From assembly GCA_937892405.1 (NCBI GenBank), contig CALAFS010000212.1:1-11393 (forward strand): DNA of 11,393 nt. Reading direction: 5' to 3'. The translations under genes were made by a program, and so were the position numbers. Under the pieces are notes generated by a model, which saw nothing but the letters and a program-made list of their open reading frames with translations, had not been told where the DNA came from and ran no database searches. Below, in pieces: positions 1-6,622 of the stretch. Position 1 is the first letter of the stretch, and each line of letters opens with the position of its first letter. This DNA is from an uncultured Clostridia bacterium. GTDB taxonomy: Bacteria; Bacillota; Clostridia; Oscillospirales; CAG-272.

Positions 1-1042
1 GGAGGTAGAGGCGGTTCAGAAGGGTATTTAAGAATTTGTTCTCATAGGTCAGAAGAGAATCGTCGCGGAAGATGTTCAGCATCTTCGTCGGGGTGATGCC
101 CCCGCCGTCGTCGGTGCTTAAATAGTTCGTATGCCGCGAGAGGTGGGCGATCGAGCGCCCCGTGATCTTCTTCGTCATCTCAATCGGGAGAACCTCTTCG
201 GTCTCGGCGATGAAATGGTTCGGGTTGCGGATCAGACGGTCGAGCGCGCCGACCGCGTCCTCCACTGCGCGCACCCAGATCTCGTCGATGGCGCGGAGCA
301 TGTGCTTTTTCGTGAATTCGACCTGTCCGACGCCCTCGGAGAGCGCAAGAGACAGATCACGGTAGACCCCGTGACGGGACAAGAGAGCGTCTGCCGTCGC
401 GACGGTGTCCTCATAGGTGCCGGGGATCTTTTCCACAGCGGCAGTCTCTTCGGAAAGTGCGGAAGACTCTTCTTCCTCTCTTGCGGAAAAGGTGCGCACG
501 GCGCCCTTCTCTCTGCGGAGCACGCGGATCAGCCCGCGGGCGATCAGGTTGCCGAAGGTGTCGGGCGGAAAGTCCTTTGCCGACACGGGGACGGGCGGCT
601 CGGCGCGCAGGGTGAGCCCCGCGTGCTCCGCCGTCTCGGCGATGCGGGCGAGGGCGTTTCTCTTCGCTCCCTCACTGCGGATACGGAACATGGCGGGGGT
701 CTTCGCCCTCGCCTTGACCTCGGCGACATTCTGCGCCTTGTAGCGTCCCTCGGCGAGGGTGTCGGGATCAAGGGCGAGATAGAGACAGAGCGTCTTGCCG
801 CGGAAGGCGGCGAAGGCGATGCGCGAGCGTCCCGCCGTAAAGCCGACGCCCGCCCAGCTCATCGTGGCGCGCACCTTTTCGTAGCTTAAAAGCTCGGTGG
901 CGATCTCGGCGTAGTATTCCTTGACCGGTTTTTCGGAGAGGATCAGCTTCGCGTAGAAGGAACGGTCAAAGCGCAGTTTGTCGCCCCAGTCGGAAGGCTT
1001 CTGCTCGGTATCTTTCGTCATGTTTTCGGTCGGATCTGTCAT
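1..1042 (-). CDS. DUF2357/McrC-like protein, partner of the McrB-like ATPase (3' end outside window)
   Basis: The frame is open from the ATG at 1042 to the left edge (347 residues seen, C-terminus missing). AGGAGG lies 8 nt before the start. Residues about 20-150 form a conserved-looking N-terminal domain containing RGKTLCLYLALDP (81-93). A charged, low-complexity linker follows (about 185-205, EEEESS). A second domain ends with DIWVRAVEDA-like helices and FRDDSLLTYENKFLNTLL (325-342). From memory, that ending resembles the DUF2357 family found beside McrB-like ATPases, where a PD-(D/E)XK nuclease domain often follows. Any such nuclease domain would lie outside the window, so endonuclease activity cannot be judged. 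The gene is last in the visible operon, 164 bp after the McrB-like gene, with a strong hairpin in the gap. The pairing suggests a McrBC-like NTPase/effector couple. The family call rests on recalled motifs and is moderate; the reading frame itself is secure. Confidence 0.75.
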   Translation of the reverse strand, partial: MTDPTENMTKDTEQKPSDWGDKLRFDRSFYAKLILSEKPVKEYYAEIATELLSYEKVRATMSWAGVGFTAGRSRIAFAAFRGKTLCLYLALDPDTLAEGRYKAQNVAEVKARAKTPAMFRIRSEGAKRNALARIAETAEHAGLTLRAEPPVPVSAKDFPPDTFGNLIARGLIRVLRREKGAVRTFSAREEEESSALSEETAAVEKIPGTYEDTVATADALLSRHGVYRDLSLALSEGVGQVEFTKKHMLRAIDEIWVRAVEDAVGALDRLIRNPNHFIAETEEVLPIEMTKKITGRSIAHLSRHTNYLSTDDGGGITPTKMLNIFRDDSLLTYENKFLNTLLNRLYL

Positions 1043-1090
1043 GAGAGTTCCTCCTTTCGTAAAGTTTTCTTTTCATTTTTTATAAAAGGC

Positions 1091-1119
1091 AGGGGGACTG
1101 CCGCGTCGGCAGTCCCCCT
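1091..1119 (-). terminator. 13-bp perfect hairpin between the McrB-like and DUF2357-like genes; weak terminator or attenuator
   Basis: Read on the minus strand, AGGGGGACTGCCG pairs perfectly with CGGCAGTCCCCCT around a 3-nt loop. Only a short TTTT lies 4 to 5 nt beyond the stem. A full terminator would cut the partner gene off from its ATPase, so partial termination or an mRNA-processing/stability role is as likely. Confidence 0.45.
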
Positions 1120-1206
1120 CGGGTGTCCGCCGCATGCCGCCCTTCTTTACGGCAGGGCGCATGTCTTTGCGGGATCATGGCTCCGGACTTTGGGACGGGT
1201 ATGCCG

Positions 1207-2772
1207 TCAATACATCTTCTGGAGCATCTGGAGATAGGCGATACTGTCGTGCATGGTGCCCTTTCCGAAGAGGGCGTCCATGGTGGTGATCAGCGGGCGG
1301 ATCTCGTCGCGGATCAGAGAGAGGTTCAAACTCTCGAACTTGCGGAAGACCTTCGTCGCGAGGATATAATCGACGCCGCCCAGCTCATCGCCGCCGCAGG
1401 CGACATAGACGGGGACGAATTTCTTCAGCTGTTTCATGATACGGTTACCGAAGGCAACGCGGAATTTTTCGATGACATAGAGATCGAGCTTTTCGATCTT
1501 CTCGAGGATCTCCTCGCTGACGGGGTGCTCGGCGATCGCCTTCTCATAGAGGGACTCGACCTCGCTGTACGACACGCGGCGGGTCGATGTCACGGGTGCC
1601 TCGAAGGGCACGCCCTTGGAATCGAGGTTGATGACAAAGGCACGGTCGTAGACCTTATCCGAGACGGAGAAGGTGGAGTCGTCGTTGTTGATGGTGCCGA
1701 TGTACCAGACATTCTGCGGGATCTTCAGACTGCCGCCGACCAGATGCTTCGGGTCGCCCTCCCAGGTCGAGGGGACGAGCTCGATCTTCCACTCGTCGGG
1801 ATCGGGCATTTCGAGAATGGAGAGCATCTCGGCGAAGTAATACTCGACGCGCGCGATGTTCATCTCATCGAGAATGATGATGTTGAGATCGTCGTTGTAT
1901 CCCGCCTCGTAAATGCGGCGGAGAACCTCAGTCTCGTTGAATTTTTTCGTGAATTCGTTGAAGTAGCCGAACAGCTCGTTCCGGTCACGCCAGGACGGCT
2001 GTACCGAAGCGATGGTCGCGTCGTTCACAAAGAACTTGCCCATCACATAGGGGAGCGAGGTTTTACCGGTACCGGAGATACCCTGCAGGACGATCAGCTT
2101 CGTCGCGGCAAGTCCCGCGATCATCAGGCGGATCGTGCGCAGTTCATAATAAAGTCCGTTGTTCGAGCAGGCGTAGTTGCGCAACTCCTCGCACAACCCC
2201 GAAAGGGTGATGTCGTTCTGATAGATCGGTGGGTGGAAGAACGCGTATTTTTCGTCCACGGCAGAGAGGCGCTGAAATCTCGCGGAGAGTGCCTTCTCGT
2301 CCTTCTTCTCTTCTTTTTCGTCCCCGTTCGCCGCCGCCTGTAGCTCCTCCTGCAAGGACTTTTTCATCTGCTCATAGGAGAGCCCCGCCTGCGTGACCTT
2401 CAGCTGAATGATACGGTCCTTTTCGGCGGAGAGGCGGGCGACATCGCGGTGCAGGTCGGCGATCTCCTCGAGGAGATCCTCGCTGACCGCGAGGGATTTT
2501 TTATACCGGATATACCGACGGATGCCGAGTCCCAAGAGGAAGAACAGGAAGACCCAGACGAGAATGCTCAGTAAAAACGCGAGGATCGCGAGGATCCAGT
2601 CAAGAACGCCGAAGCTCTGCCCCTCGCTGCCGAACAGGCGGAAATAATACGAAAAGTCGAAAATCTTGACAATGCCGTAAAACAGCCCCTTGAACACCGT
2701 CAGAATTCCGTCCAGCATATTCCCGAAGAACGCGCGGAACCATGACTGAAAGCCGTATAAGAATCCGTTCAT
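1207..2772 (-). CDS. Membrane-anchored McrB-like AAA+ NTPase
   Basis: A 521-residue protein starting at ATG 2772, with AAGGAG 5 nt upstream. The N-terminus is hydrophobic: an amphipathic or membrane-associated stretch at about 5-43 and a clear transmembrane segment at 56-82, followed by basic residues (RRYIRYKK, 85-92). A charged coiled-coil-like region spans about 95-165. The AAA+ core has Walker A GISGTGKT (231-238), Walker B NIIILDE (297-303) and GTINNDD (359-365). The last matches the McrB-type sensor pattern (GTMNTAD in E. coli McrB). McrB proteins are GTP- or ATP-driven hexamers that power a McrC partner; here the partner is the downstream DUF2357-like gene. No modified-DNA-binding domain is seen at the N-terminus, where a membrane anchor sits instead. 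Location in a SipW/TasA-like operon is unusual for a restriction enzyme. The AAA+ assignment is firm, McrB-like is likely, and the biological role is unknown. Confidence 0.85.
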   Translation of the reverse strand: MNGFLYGFQSWFRAFFGNMLDGILTVFKGLFYGIVKIFDFSYYFRLFGSEGQSFGVLDWILAILAFLLSILVWVFLFFLLGLGIRRYIRYKKSLAVSEDLLEEIADLHRDVARLSAEKDRIIQLKVTQAGLSYEQMKKSLQEELQAAANGDEKEEKKDEKALSARFQRLSAVDEKYAFFHPPIYQNDITLSGLCEELRNYACSNNGLYYELRTIRLMIAGLAATKLIVLQGISGTGKTSLPYVMGKFFVNDATIASVQPSWRDRNELFGYFNEFTKKFNETEVLRRIYEAGYNDDLNIIILDEMNIARVEYYFAEMLSILEMPDPDEWKIELVPSTWEGDPKHLVGGSLKIPQNVWYIGTINNDDSTFSVSDKVYDRAFVINLDSKGVPFEAPVTSTRRVSYSEVESLYEKAIAEHPVSEEILEKIEKLDLYVIEKFRVAFGNRIMKQLKKFVPVYVACGGDELGGVDYILATKVFRKFESLNLSLIRDEIRPLITTMDALFGKGTMHDSIAYLQMLQKMY

Positions 2773-2820
2773 GTTTTCTCCTTTCCGTTGCTTTTTTCAA
2801 AGTCGTGATAAGAAACGACA

Positions 2821-2837
2821 GGCGGAATATTTCCGCC
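2821..2837 (-). other. Small intergenic hairpin between sipW-like and McrB-like genes
   Basis: GGCGGAA and TTCCGCC form a 7-bp stem with a 3-nt loop in the 98-bp gap. On the minus strand it is followed by TGTCGTTTCTT, which is not a convincing U tract. It may be an RNA stability or processing element; no function can be assigned. Confidence 0.35.
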
Positions 2838-2870
2838 GATCGTGTTGATTTCGTAAAGTATAGTTTTCTT

Positions 2871-3641
2871 TTACCCCTTGCTTTCGGGGGGATTTTCGGA
2901 AGAATCGTTCTTCCCTTCATTTTGTCTTTTGAGGTATTCCTCGATGGCGCGCTGTTTAATCAGCTCCTCGTCCTCTGCCGAGATGACCTTCTTGCCTTCG
3001 TTCTTCAGCGAGAGCACCGTGCGGATAAAGACCACAAGCTCATACACGAAGAAGAGCGCGAGAGGCAAAAGAATACAGAGTCCGAAGCCGAGGGAGGACT
3101 GTAAGAAATTCATGACATTGCCGACGCCGGAGAGCTTATTTCCATCATAGCGTGCAATGACCGCGGCGGGTTTTACCTTTTCTGTCTGTCCGCGGCTGTA
3201 TTCGGCGTTGTCGCCCTGTGTTTCAAAATAATCAATCTTGCCGTCCGTCTCTACGATGCGGACAATACGGTGCGTGTTGTATTCCCCTTCGGAGATGACG
3301 CCGTCATTTGTGATGTCCCACTCGAAGGTGATGATATCCCCGACGCGCAGGGCGGCGATGGCGGCTTCATCGTCCACGATATAGCGGCTGATGAGCATAT
3401 CCCCTTTGGAAAATCCGGCGGGAGCATCTTCCCCGACCCATTCGGGTTTCGGTGCGTTCATAGAGTCGGACAAAACGGTGAGATAGCAGTTTCCGCCAAC
3501 GCAGGGCACGCCCTTCTTGTTTGCGCTCGCGGAAACCGCTATCACGGTCACTCCGACTGAAAAAATCACGAAAAGCCAAAGAATCACATTGGCTACGATG
3601 CCTATGGTCTTCCTCGCTTTGCTTTGCGTCTGTTTTTCCAT
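2871..3641 (-). CDS. sipW: SipW-type (ER-type, S26B) signal peptidase I
   Basis: A 256-residue membrane protease that removes signal peptides from exported proteins, here most likely the two TasA-like neighbours. It has an N-terminal transmembrane segment (about 13-37), the catalytic serine in LSDSM (S60), and THR (H124), where bacterial LepB enzymes have lysine. A TQGDN box follows at 141-145, with a second transmembrane segment at about 186-208 and a charged cytoplasmic tail. The Ser/His pairing is the mark of the SipW/archaeal/ER subgroup. Start choice: an ATG at 3647 lies only 3 nt after GAGG (3651-3654), while the ATG at 3641 has a 9-nt spacing and is preferred; both give the same protein body. 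The gene follows the SipW-dependent cargo gene by 133 bp and precedes the McrB-like gene. SipW enzymes process TasA-type matrix-fibre proteins in Bacillus. Family identity is very likely; the cargo assignment is inferred from context. Confidence 0.93.
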   Translation of the reverse strand: MEKQTQSKARKTIGIVANVILWLFVIFSVGVTVIAVSASANKKGVPCVGGNCYLTVLSDSMNAPKPEWVGEDAPAGFSKGDMLISRYIVDDEAAIAALRVGDIITFEWDITNDGVISEGEYNTHRIVRIVETDGKIDYFETQGDNAEYSRGQTEKVKPAAVIARYDGNKLSGVGNVMNFLQSSLGFGLCILLPLALFFVYELVVFIRTVLSLKNEGKKVISAEDEELIKQRAIEEYLKRQNEGKNDSSENPPESKG

Positions 3642-3717
3642 TCCCATATTCCTCGTTTCAGATATTCAGAAAAACCTTTGCACGGCGGGTGCCTCCGTCA
3701 GGGATTTTTTCTGTTTT

Positions 3718-3757
3718 GCAAAGCACCCGACAGGGCGATCCCCTGTCGGTGCTTTGC
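3718..3757 (-). other. Long intergenic hairpin between the secreted-protein gene and sipW
   Basis: GCAAAGCACC, a bulged C and GACAGGG pair with CCCTGTC and GGTGCTTTGC: 17 bp with one bulge and a 5-nt loop. On the minus strand the downstream sequence is AAAACAGAAAAAA, with no U tract. It therefore does not look like a normal terminator. It may stabilise the upstream cargo mRNA and so raise cargo over protease. Confidence 0.6.
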
Positions 3758-3774
3758 GGGAGCATGTCTCAAAA

Positions 3775-4557
3775 TCAGCCAACCAGTTCAAGCGTGAAGT
3801 CCAGTTTGCCCGCGAGTTTGGTCGCGTTGCTATCCTTCACATTCGCGTCAGTACCGTCAATGTAAATCTGAACCTTTACAGGAGTATCTATTTTCAGCAC
3901 GAAAGAAGAGATCTCGATGGTACCTTTGGGCGAGATCAGCACTTCTTCTACAGCGTCGCCAACCTTAACGGCTGCTTTGACAGCAGAGGTCACGCTACCA
4001 TCCACTGCGGTGACCGCCGAAGCCGTGATTTTCAGTTTCTTGTCTGCACTTGCCACATCGCCTCCATTAAAATCGGCGGTAGAATCCTGCGTCAGACCGA
4101 TATAAAACTCATAGCAACGGAAATAATCGTTTGCCTTAAAGTCAACTGTCTTCGCGTTGGTAAGTTTGTCGGCGTTCGATTCGCCAGATTCATCATATGT
4201 ATTGCTGTTCGCGGTATACCACGCGTTTGCAGCGATGGTCGTGCCACTGACCTCCAGTGCCGTTCCACCGTTCTTCGAGACGGGGTAAACCTTGTTACCG
4301 TCGTTCTCGATGCCGCCGCTGACATTCATTTCACCCTGTGCAAGCGTGTTGCCAGTGGCAGGGTTCGAGGTTCTGGTGATTTCAGCGGCAGTCTTTGCAA
4401 TCACAAGGTACTGCGTATTTGCCTTTGCGGTGACTTCCATGCCGGTGGCGGTGACCTTGTTGTTCATCGAGAACCATGCGAAGGTCGTGGAAGCAAGGAC
4501 GGTTGCGCTCACCAGAAGCATGGCAAACGCGGGGAAGAGTTTTCTGAGCTTTTTCAT
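3775..4557 (-). CDS. Secreted TasA-like protein with SipW-dependent type signal peptide
   Basis: A 260-residue exported protein. The ATG at 4557 is preferred over the one at 4596 because AAGGAG lies 10 nt before it and MKKLRKLF starts a normal signal peptide. The basic n-region is followed by a hydrophobic core (about 8-22) and then TTFAWFSMNNKVTATGM (24-40), the STFAWFS-like signature of SipW-dependent cargo in Firmicutes. The mature part is rich in Thr, Ala, Asn and Lys, consistent with a beta-sandwich surface protein. Its end, VQIYIDGTDANVKDS..LAGKLDF (228-254), resembles the end of the neighbouring TasA-like protein (VVIWLEGNDPDCTDD..LGGQFKV), suggesting paralogy. It sits directly upstream of the SipW-type peptidase, its likely processor. 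The role is inferred: a matrix fibre or surface subunit. No LPXTG anchor or catalytic motif is seen. Confidence 0.85.
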   Translation of the reverse strand: MKKLRKLFPAFAMLLVSATVLASTTFAWFSMNNKVTATGMEVTAKANTQYLVIAKTAAEITRTSNPATGNTLAQGEMNVSGGIENDGNKVYPVSKNGGTALEVSGTTIAANAWYTANSNTYDESGESNADKLTNAKTVDFKANDYFRCYEFYIGLTQDSTADFNGGDVASADKKLKITASAVTAVDGSVTSAVKAAVKVGDAVEEVLISPKGTIEISSFVLKIDTPVKVQIYIDGTDANVKDSNATKLAGKLDFTLELVG

Positions 4558-4590
4558 TTTGCTTTTTCTCCTTAAAATAATTATATATTT

Positions 4591-4610
4591 CCGCAAAGCA
4601 CCCTTTGCGG
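4591..4610 (-). other. 8-bp hairpin in the leader of the secreted-protein gene
   Basis: CCGCAAAG and CTTTGCGG form a perfect 8-bp stem with a 4-nt loop, about 20 nt upstream of the AAGGAG of the secreted-protein gene. Its plus-strand text shares the 10-mer GCAAAGCACC with the long hairpin on the other side of that gene (3718-3757). Confidence 0.5.
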
Positions 4611-4650
4611 TAAATACCGATGGGATTTTATATCAAACGGTTTTCCCGAA

Positions 4651-4728
4651 GTCCTTTCCACGGCTTTTCCCTTCCCTTTGCGATGGGAATGGAGGTCGCG
4701 TCAGGAGCGAGAAAAGCCGTAAAAGGAC
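4651..4728 (-). repeat. Imperfect long inverted repeat in the 251-bp gap before the secreted-protein gene
   Basis: GTCCTTTCCACGGCTTTTC (4651-4669) is nearly the reverse complement of GAAAAGCCGTAAAAGGAC (4711-4728): 10 bp plus 7 bp around a small mismatch, with a 41-nt loop that can form a minor internal stem (CTTCCC/GGGAA). It has no downstream U tract in the operon direction. It could be a structured 5' leader, a processing site or a small mobile-repeat relic. Confidence 0.5.
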
Positions 4729-4755
4729 CTTTTCCGTGCTCTCGCACATCATTCA

Positions 4756-4818
4756 ATTCTACATTCTGAATTCTACATTCATAATTCTGAATTCTTCATT
4801 CTGAATTCTTAATTCTCT
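4756..4818. repeat. Heptanucleotide tandem repeat ATTCTNN, nine units
   Basis: Nine consecutive 7-nt units run without a break: ATTCTAC, ATTCTGA, ATTCTAC, ATTCATA, ATTCTGA, ATTCTTC, ATTCTGA, ATTCTTA, ATTCTCT. The right-hand units overlap the last codons and TAA stop of the TasA-like gene at 4809. The rest lies in the intergenic gap. Confidence 0.85.
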
Positions 4819-5585
4819 TGGCTTTCCGTAATCTCAAAGACCATATCCACCTTAAACTGTCCGCCGAGAACATCGTCGGTACAGTCGGGGTCGTTCCCTT
4901 CCAGCCAGATGACGACCGTGACCTTTGACATATCGCCGGGGGCGAAGCCGGATTTCTCCGATTCCATGATGACATCGCCGCTCTTGAAATTTGTCATGAC
5001 GCGTCCGTCGGGGTCGACCTCGGGCTGACCGTTGCCGCCTGTCTTCGGTTTCGCGTAGTCGGTATAGGTGCCGTCGTAGCGGTAGGTATCGCTCTCGGCT
5101 TTGTAATAGTTGCCGTCAAAGTAGACGCGCACTCTCGCCGCCGCGTCGACGCCCATCGTCGCGCGGGAGATAATCAGGCTGTAACGGTAGGAACAGGCGA
5201 CCTCGCCGGTGTTCTTCACATAGAAGGTATAGGCGAGGTAATTCTCGCCGTTGTGCATGCCGTTCGTATCGTTGAGATCCTCGGGGAGGTCGTTGCCGTC
5301 GATGTTCGTGATATTGGTCGCCGCCGCGGCGTTCAGATGGGAGGTCGAATATCGGAAGTCGTCCCCCTCCGAGAGCGCGATGGCATATTTTCTGTCCTCG
5401 TAGTCCTTGACCGTGACGGTGAAACTGCCGTATCGGCTGAACATCAGGGACACGATATATAACATAACAAGGAAGAGCGTCGAGGCGCCGATGATCGGCG
5501 GGAGGATCTTTCGGTAGCGGCGGATCCGTCTGACGCCGTTGACCGTGCGGCGAAGCTCTGCCGATGTTTCTTTTTTCTCGAGCAA
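4809..5585 (-). CDS. Membrane-anchored TasA-like protein, TTG start
   Basis: A 258-residue protein. The start is TTG at 5585, supported by GGAGG (5595-5599) exactly 9 nt upstream; there is no ATG nearby. A strongly basic N-terminus (RRTVNGVRRIRRYRK, 12-26) precedes a hydrophobic segment (about 29-50), giving an N-in signal-anchor or an uncleaved or SipW-cleaved export signal. The outside part contains YLAYTFYVKNTGEVACSYRY (116-135) and VVIWLEGNDPDCTDDVLGG (224-242), both reminiscent of TasA/camelysin-type beta-sandwich proteins that accompany SipW. The C-terminal motif is echoed in the next gene product. It lies 126 bp after the EAL-like gene and before the secreted protein and signal peptidase. 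Likely role: a minor fibre subunit or base/anchor, as TapA is for TasA in Bacillus; this is inference. Its stop codon falls inside the heptanucleotide repeat. Confidence 0.8.
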   Translation of the reverse strand: MLEKKETSAELRRTVNGVRRIRRYRKILPPIIGASTLFLVMLYIVSLMFSRYGSFTVTVKDYEDRKYAIALSEGDDFRYSTSHLNAAAATNITNIDGNDLPEDLNDTNGMHNGENYLAYTFYVKNTGEVACSYRYSLIISRATMGVDAAARVRVYFDGNYYKAESDTYRYDGTYTDYAKPKTGGNGQPEVDPDGRVMTNFKSGDVIMESEKSGFAPGDMSKVTVVIWLEGNDPDCTDDVLGGQFKVDMVFEITESQEN

Positions 5586-5621
5586 TGCCGCCCGCCTCCT
5601 TTCGGGAAAGAATAAATATCA

Positions 5622-5657
5622 CAAAAGGCGGAACCGATCTGCGGTATAAGCCTTTTG
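5622..5657 (-). other. Intergenic hairpin between EAL-like and TasA-like genes
   Basis: CAAAAGGC and GCCTTTTG make an 8-bp outer stem enclosing a small CCG/CGG stem. On the minus strand it is followed by TGATATTTATTCTTT. The U residues are partly in the stem, so termination would be weak. The rest of the 126-bp gap is AT-rich and holds only the TasA-like ribosome binding site. Confidence 0.4.
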
Positions 5658-5711
5658 ATTTGCCGATATTGCCACAACAAATGTGAATAATTGTCTATAT
5701 TTCTTTACAAT

Positions 5712-6539
5712 TTACAGTGTTTTGTTCTCTTCGTTCTGTTTGCCTTTGATCTTTTCTATCGTAAGTGCTTCTATCGGACGGCACGCTGCTCCGGTATAGT
5801 TCTGCGCAGGAAGAAAGCCGAAGGCGTCCCGTGCGCGGAACTCGCGCAGTGCCGTGTCATCCGCGACGGCGTCGGCGATGATCTCGGCGCCGAGGCTCTT
5901 CGCAAAGTTGAGGAGCGGGGCGAGCGCCGCCGCTCTGCCGCGATCGGTGGAGAGTGCCGCGACGCGCGGCGAGGTGAAGAGAAAATCGGGACAGACCGAG
6001 AGGAGCTTCTCCATCGGGAAGTCTTCCCCGCCGTAGCCGTCCACCGCGACATGGAGTCCCGCGGCATGGATCGCGGCGATCGCCCGCGAGAGGGTGGCGC
6101 CGTCGGCGTCCATCGCGTCCTCGTAAAACTCAAGGCAGAGGGGCACGCTATCCGCCGCCCCGGCGCACGCGCCGAGGAGCGCCGATGTCAGATCCTCTTC
6201 CGTATAGATGAGGGAGGTCGGGACGCGCAGGGTCAGGAGCTTCGGTCTGTCGGGCAATGCGGCAAGCTCGGTCGCGGCGGACGCCGTCTTTCCGAGCAGG
6301 CGGAAGGTCAGGTCGAAGAGGAGTTTTTCCGGCACGGCGGCGCGCAGGTAATCGGCGGGGGTCAGCGTGCCGATCAGCAGGCTGTTCACCACGGCGCCCG
6401 CGCGGTAGGCGACGACTTCATCGTCTCCGCCGCAGTCATAGATCGGCTCGAAAAGAAGCTCGATCGGCTTTTTCCCGCTCGCGACCGCTTCGGCGACGCG
6501 GCGGTTCAGGGTATCCGACCCGGCGTTTGTATCTTCCAT
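5712..6539 (-). CDS. Degenerate EAL-domain protein (likely non-catalytic)
   Basis: A 275-residue cytoplasmic protein. The ATG at 6539 has AAGGAG 5 nt upstream; the longer in-frame start at 6659 would run through the terminator and riboswitch and is rejected. The fold signature of an EAL domain can be followed: FEPIYD (30-35), AYRAGA (44-49) where GYEALL is expected, LTLRVP (102-107) where VNLS is expected, LEFYED (136-141) for LELTES, VAVDGYG (164-170) for LDDFG, FLFTSP (186-191) for LKIDR, IIADAV (220-225) for VAEGVE. Several metal or c-di-GMP contacts are therefore lost: the E of EAL, the N, the second D of DD and the K. E137 and D167 remain. c-di-GMP phosphodiesterase activity is unlikely; a ligand-binding, scaffold or receptor role is possible. 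It is the first gene after a c-di-GMP riboswitch, which makes a c-di-GMP link credible. Confidence 0.75.
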   Translation of the reverse strand: MEDTNAGSDTLNRRVAEAVASGKKPIELLFEPIYDCGGDDEVVAYRAGAVVNSLLIGTLTPADYLRAAVPEKLLFDLTFRLLGKTASAATELAALPDRPKLLTLRVPTSLIYTEEDLTSALLGACAGAADSVPLCLEFYEDAMDADGATLSRAIAAIHAAGLHVAVDGYGGEDFPMEKLLSVCPDFLFTSPRVAALSTDRGRAAALAPLLNFAKSLGAEIIADAVADDTALREFRARDAFGFLPAQNYTGAACRPIEALTIEKIKGKQNEENKTL

Positions 6540-6581
6540 GCGCTCTCCTTTCCGGGCGATCCCGACGGTCTTTTGGGCAAA

Positions 6582-6622
6582 TAAAAAAGGTTGCAATCGC
6601 ACGATCGTGCAAAATTGCAACC
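6582..6622 (-). terminator. Riboswitch-controlled intrinsic terminator before the EAL-like gene
   Basis: On the minus strand GGTTGCAAT pairs with ATTGCAACC (9 bp), capped by the self-complementary GCACGATCGTGC. The stem is followed at once by TTTTTTATTT. It ends 43 nt before the EAL-like start codon. Its first arm begins with GGTTGC, which is also the expected 3' boundary of the aptamer. Confidence 0.9.

Noticed and set aside
131..889. 252-codon plus-strand frame at the left edge
   Set aside because: Antisense to the DUF2357-like gene, which has a proper start and ribosome binding site.
1123..2343. 406-codon plus-strand frame
   Set aside because: It lies antisense to the McrB-like gene with its clear AAA+ motifs; it has no ribosome binding site and a composition typical of a reverse-frame shadow.
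1..2772. Calling the McrB-like/DUF2357-like pair a restriction enzyme
   Set aside because: No nuclease motif is inside the window, no modified-DNA-binding domain is seen, and the ATPase is membrane-anchored in a surface-protein operon.
3718..3757. Hairpin as a terminator of the secreted-protein gene
   Set aside because: On the coding strand it is followed by A residues, not U residues; kept only as an RNA structure.
3517..4575. 352-codon plus-strand frame
   Set aside because: Antisense to the SipW-dependent protein, and it runs through the strong hairpin at 3718-3757; no start signals.
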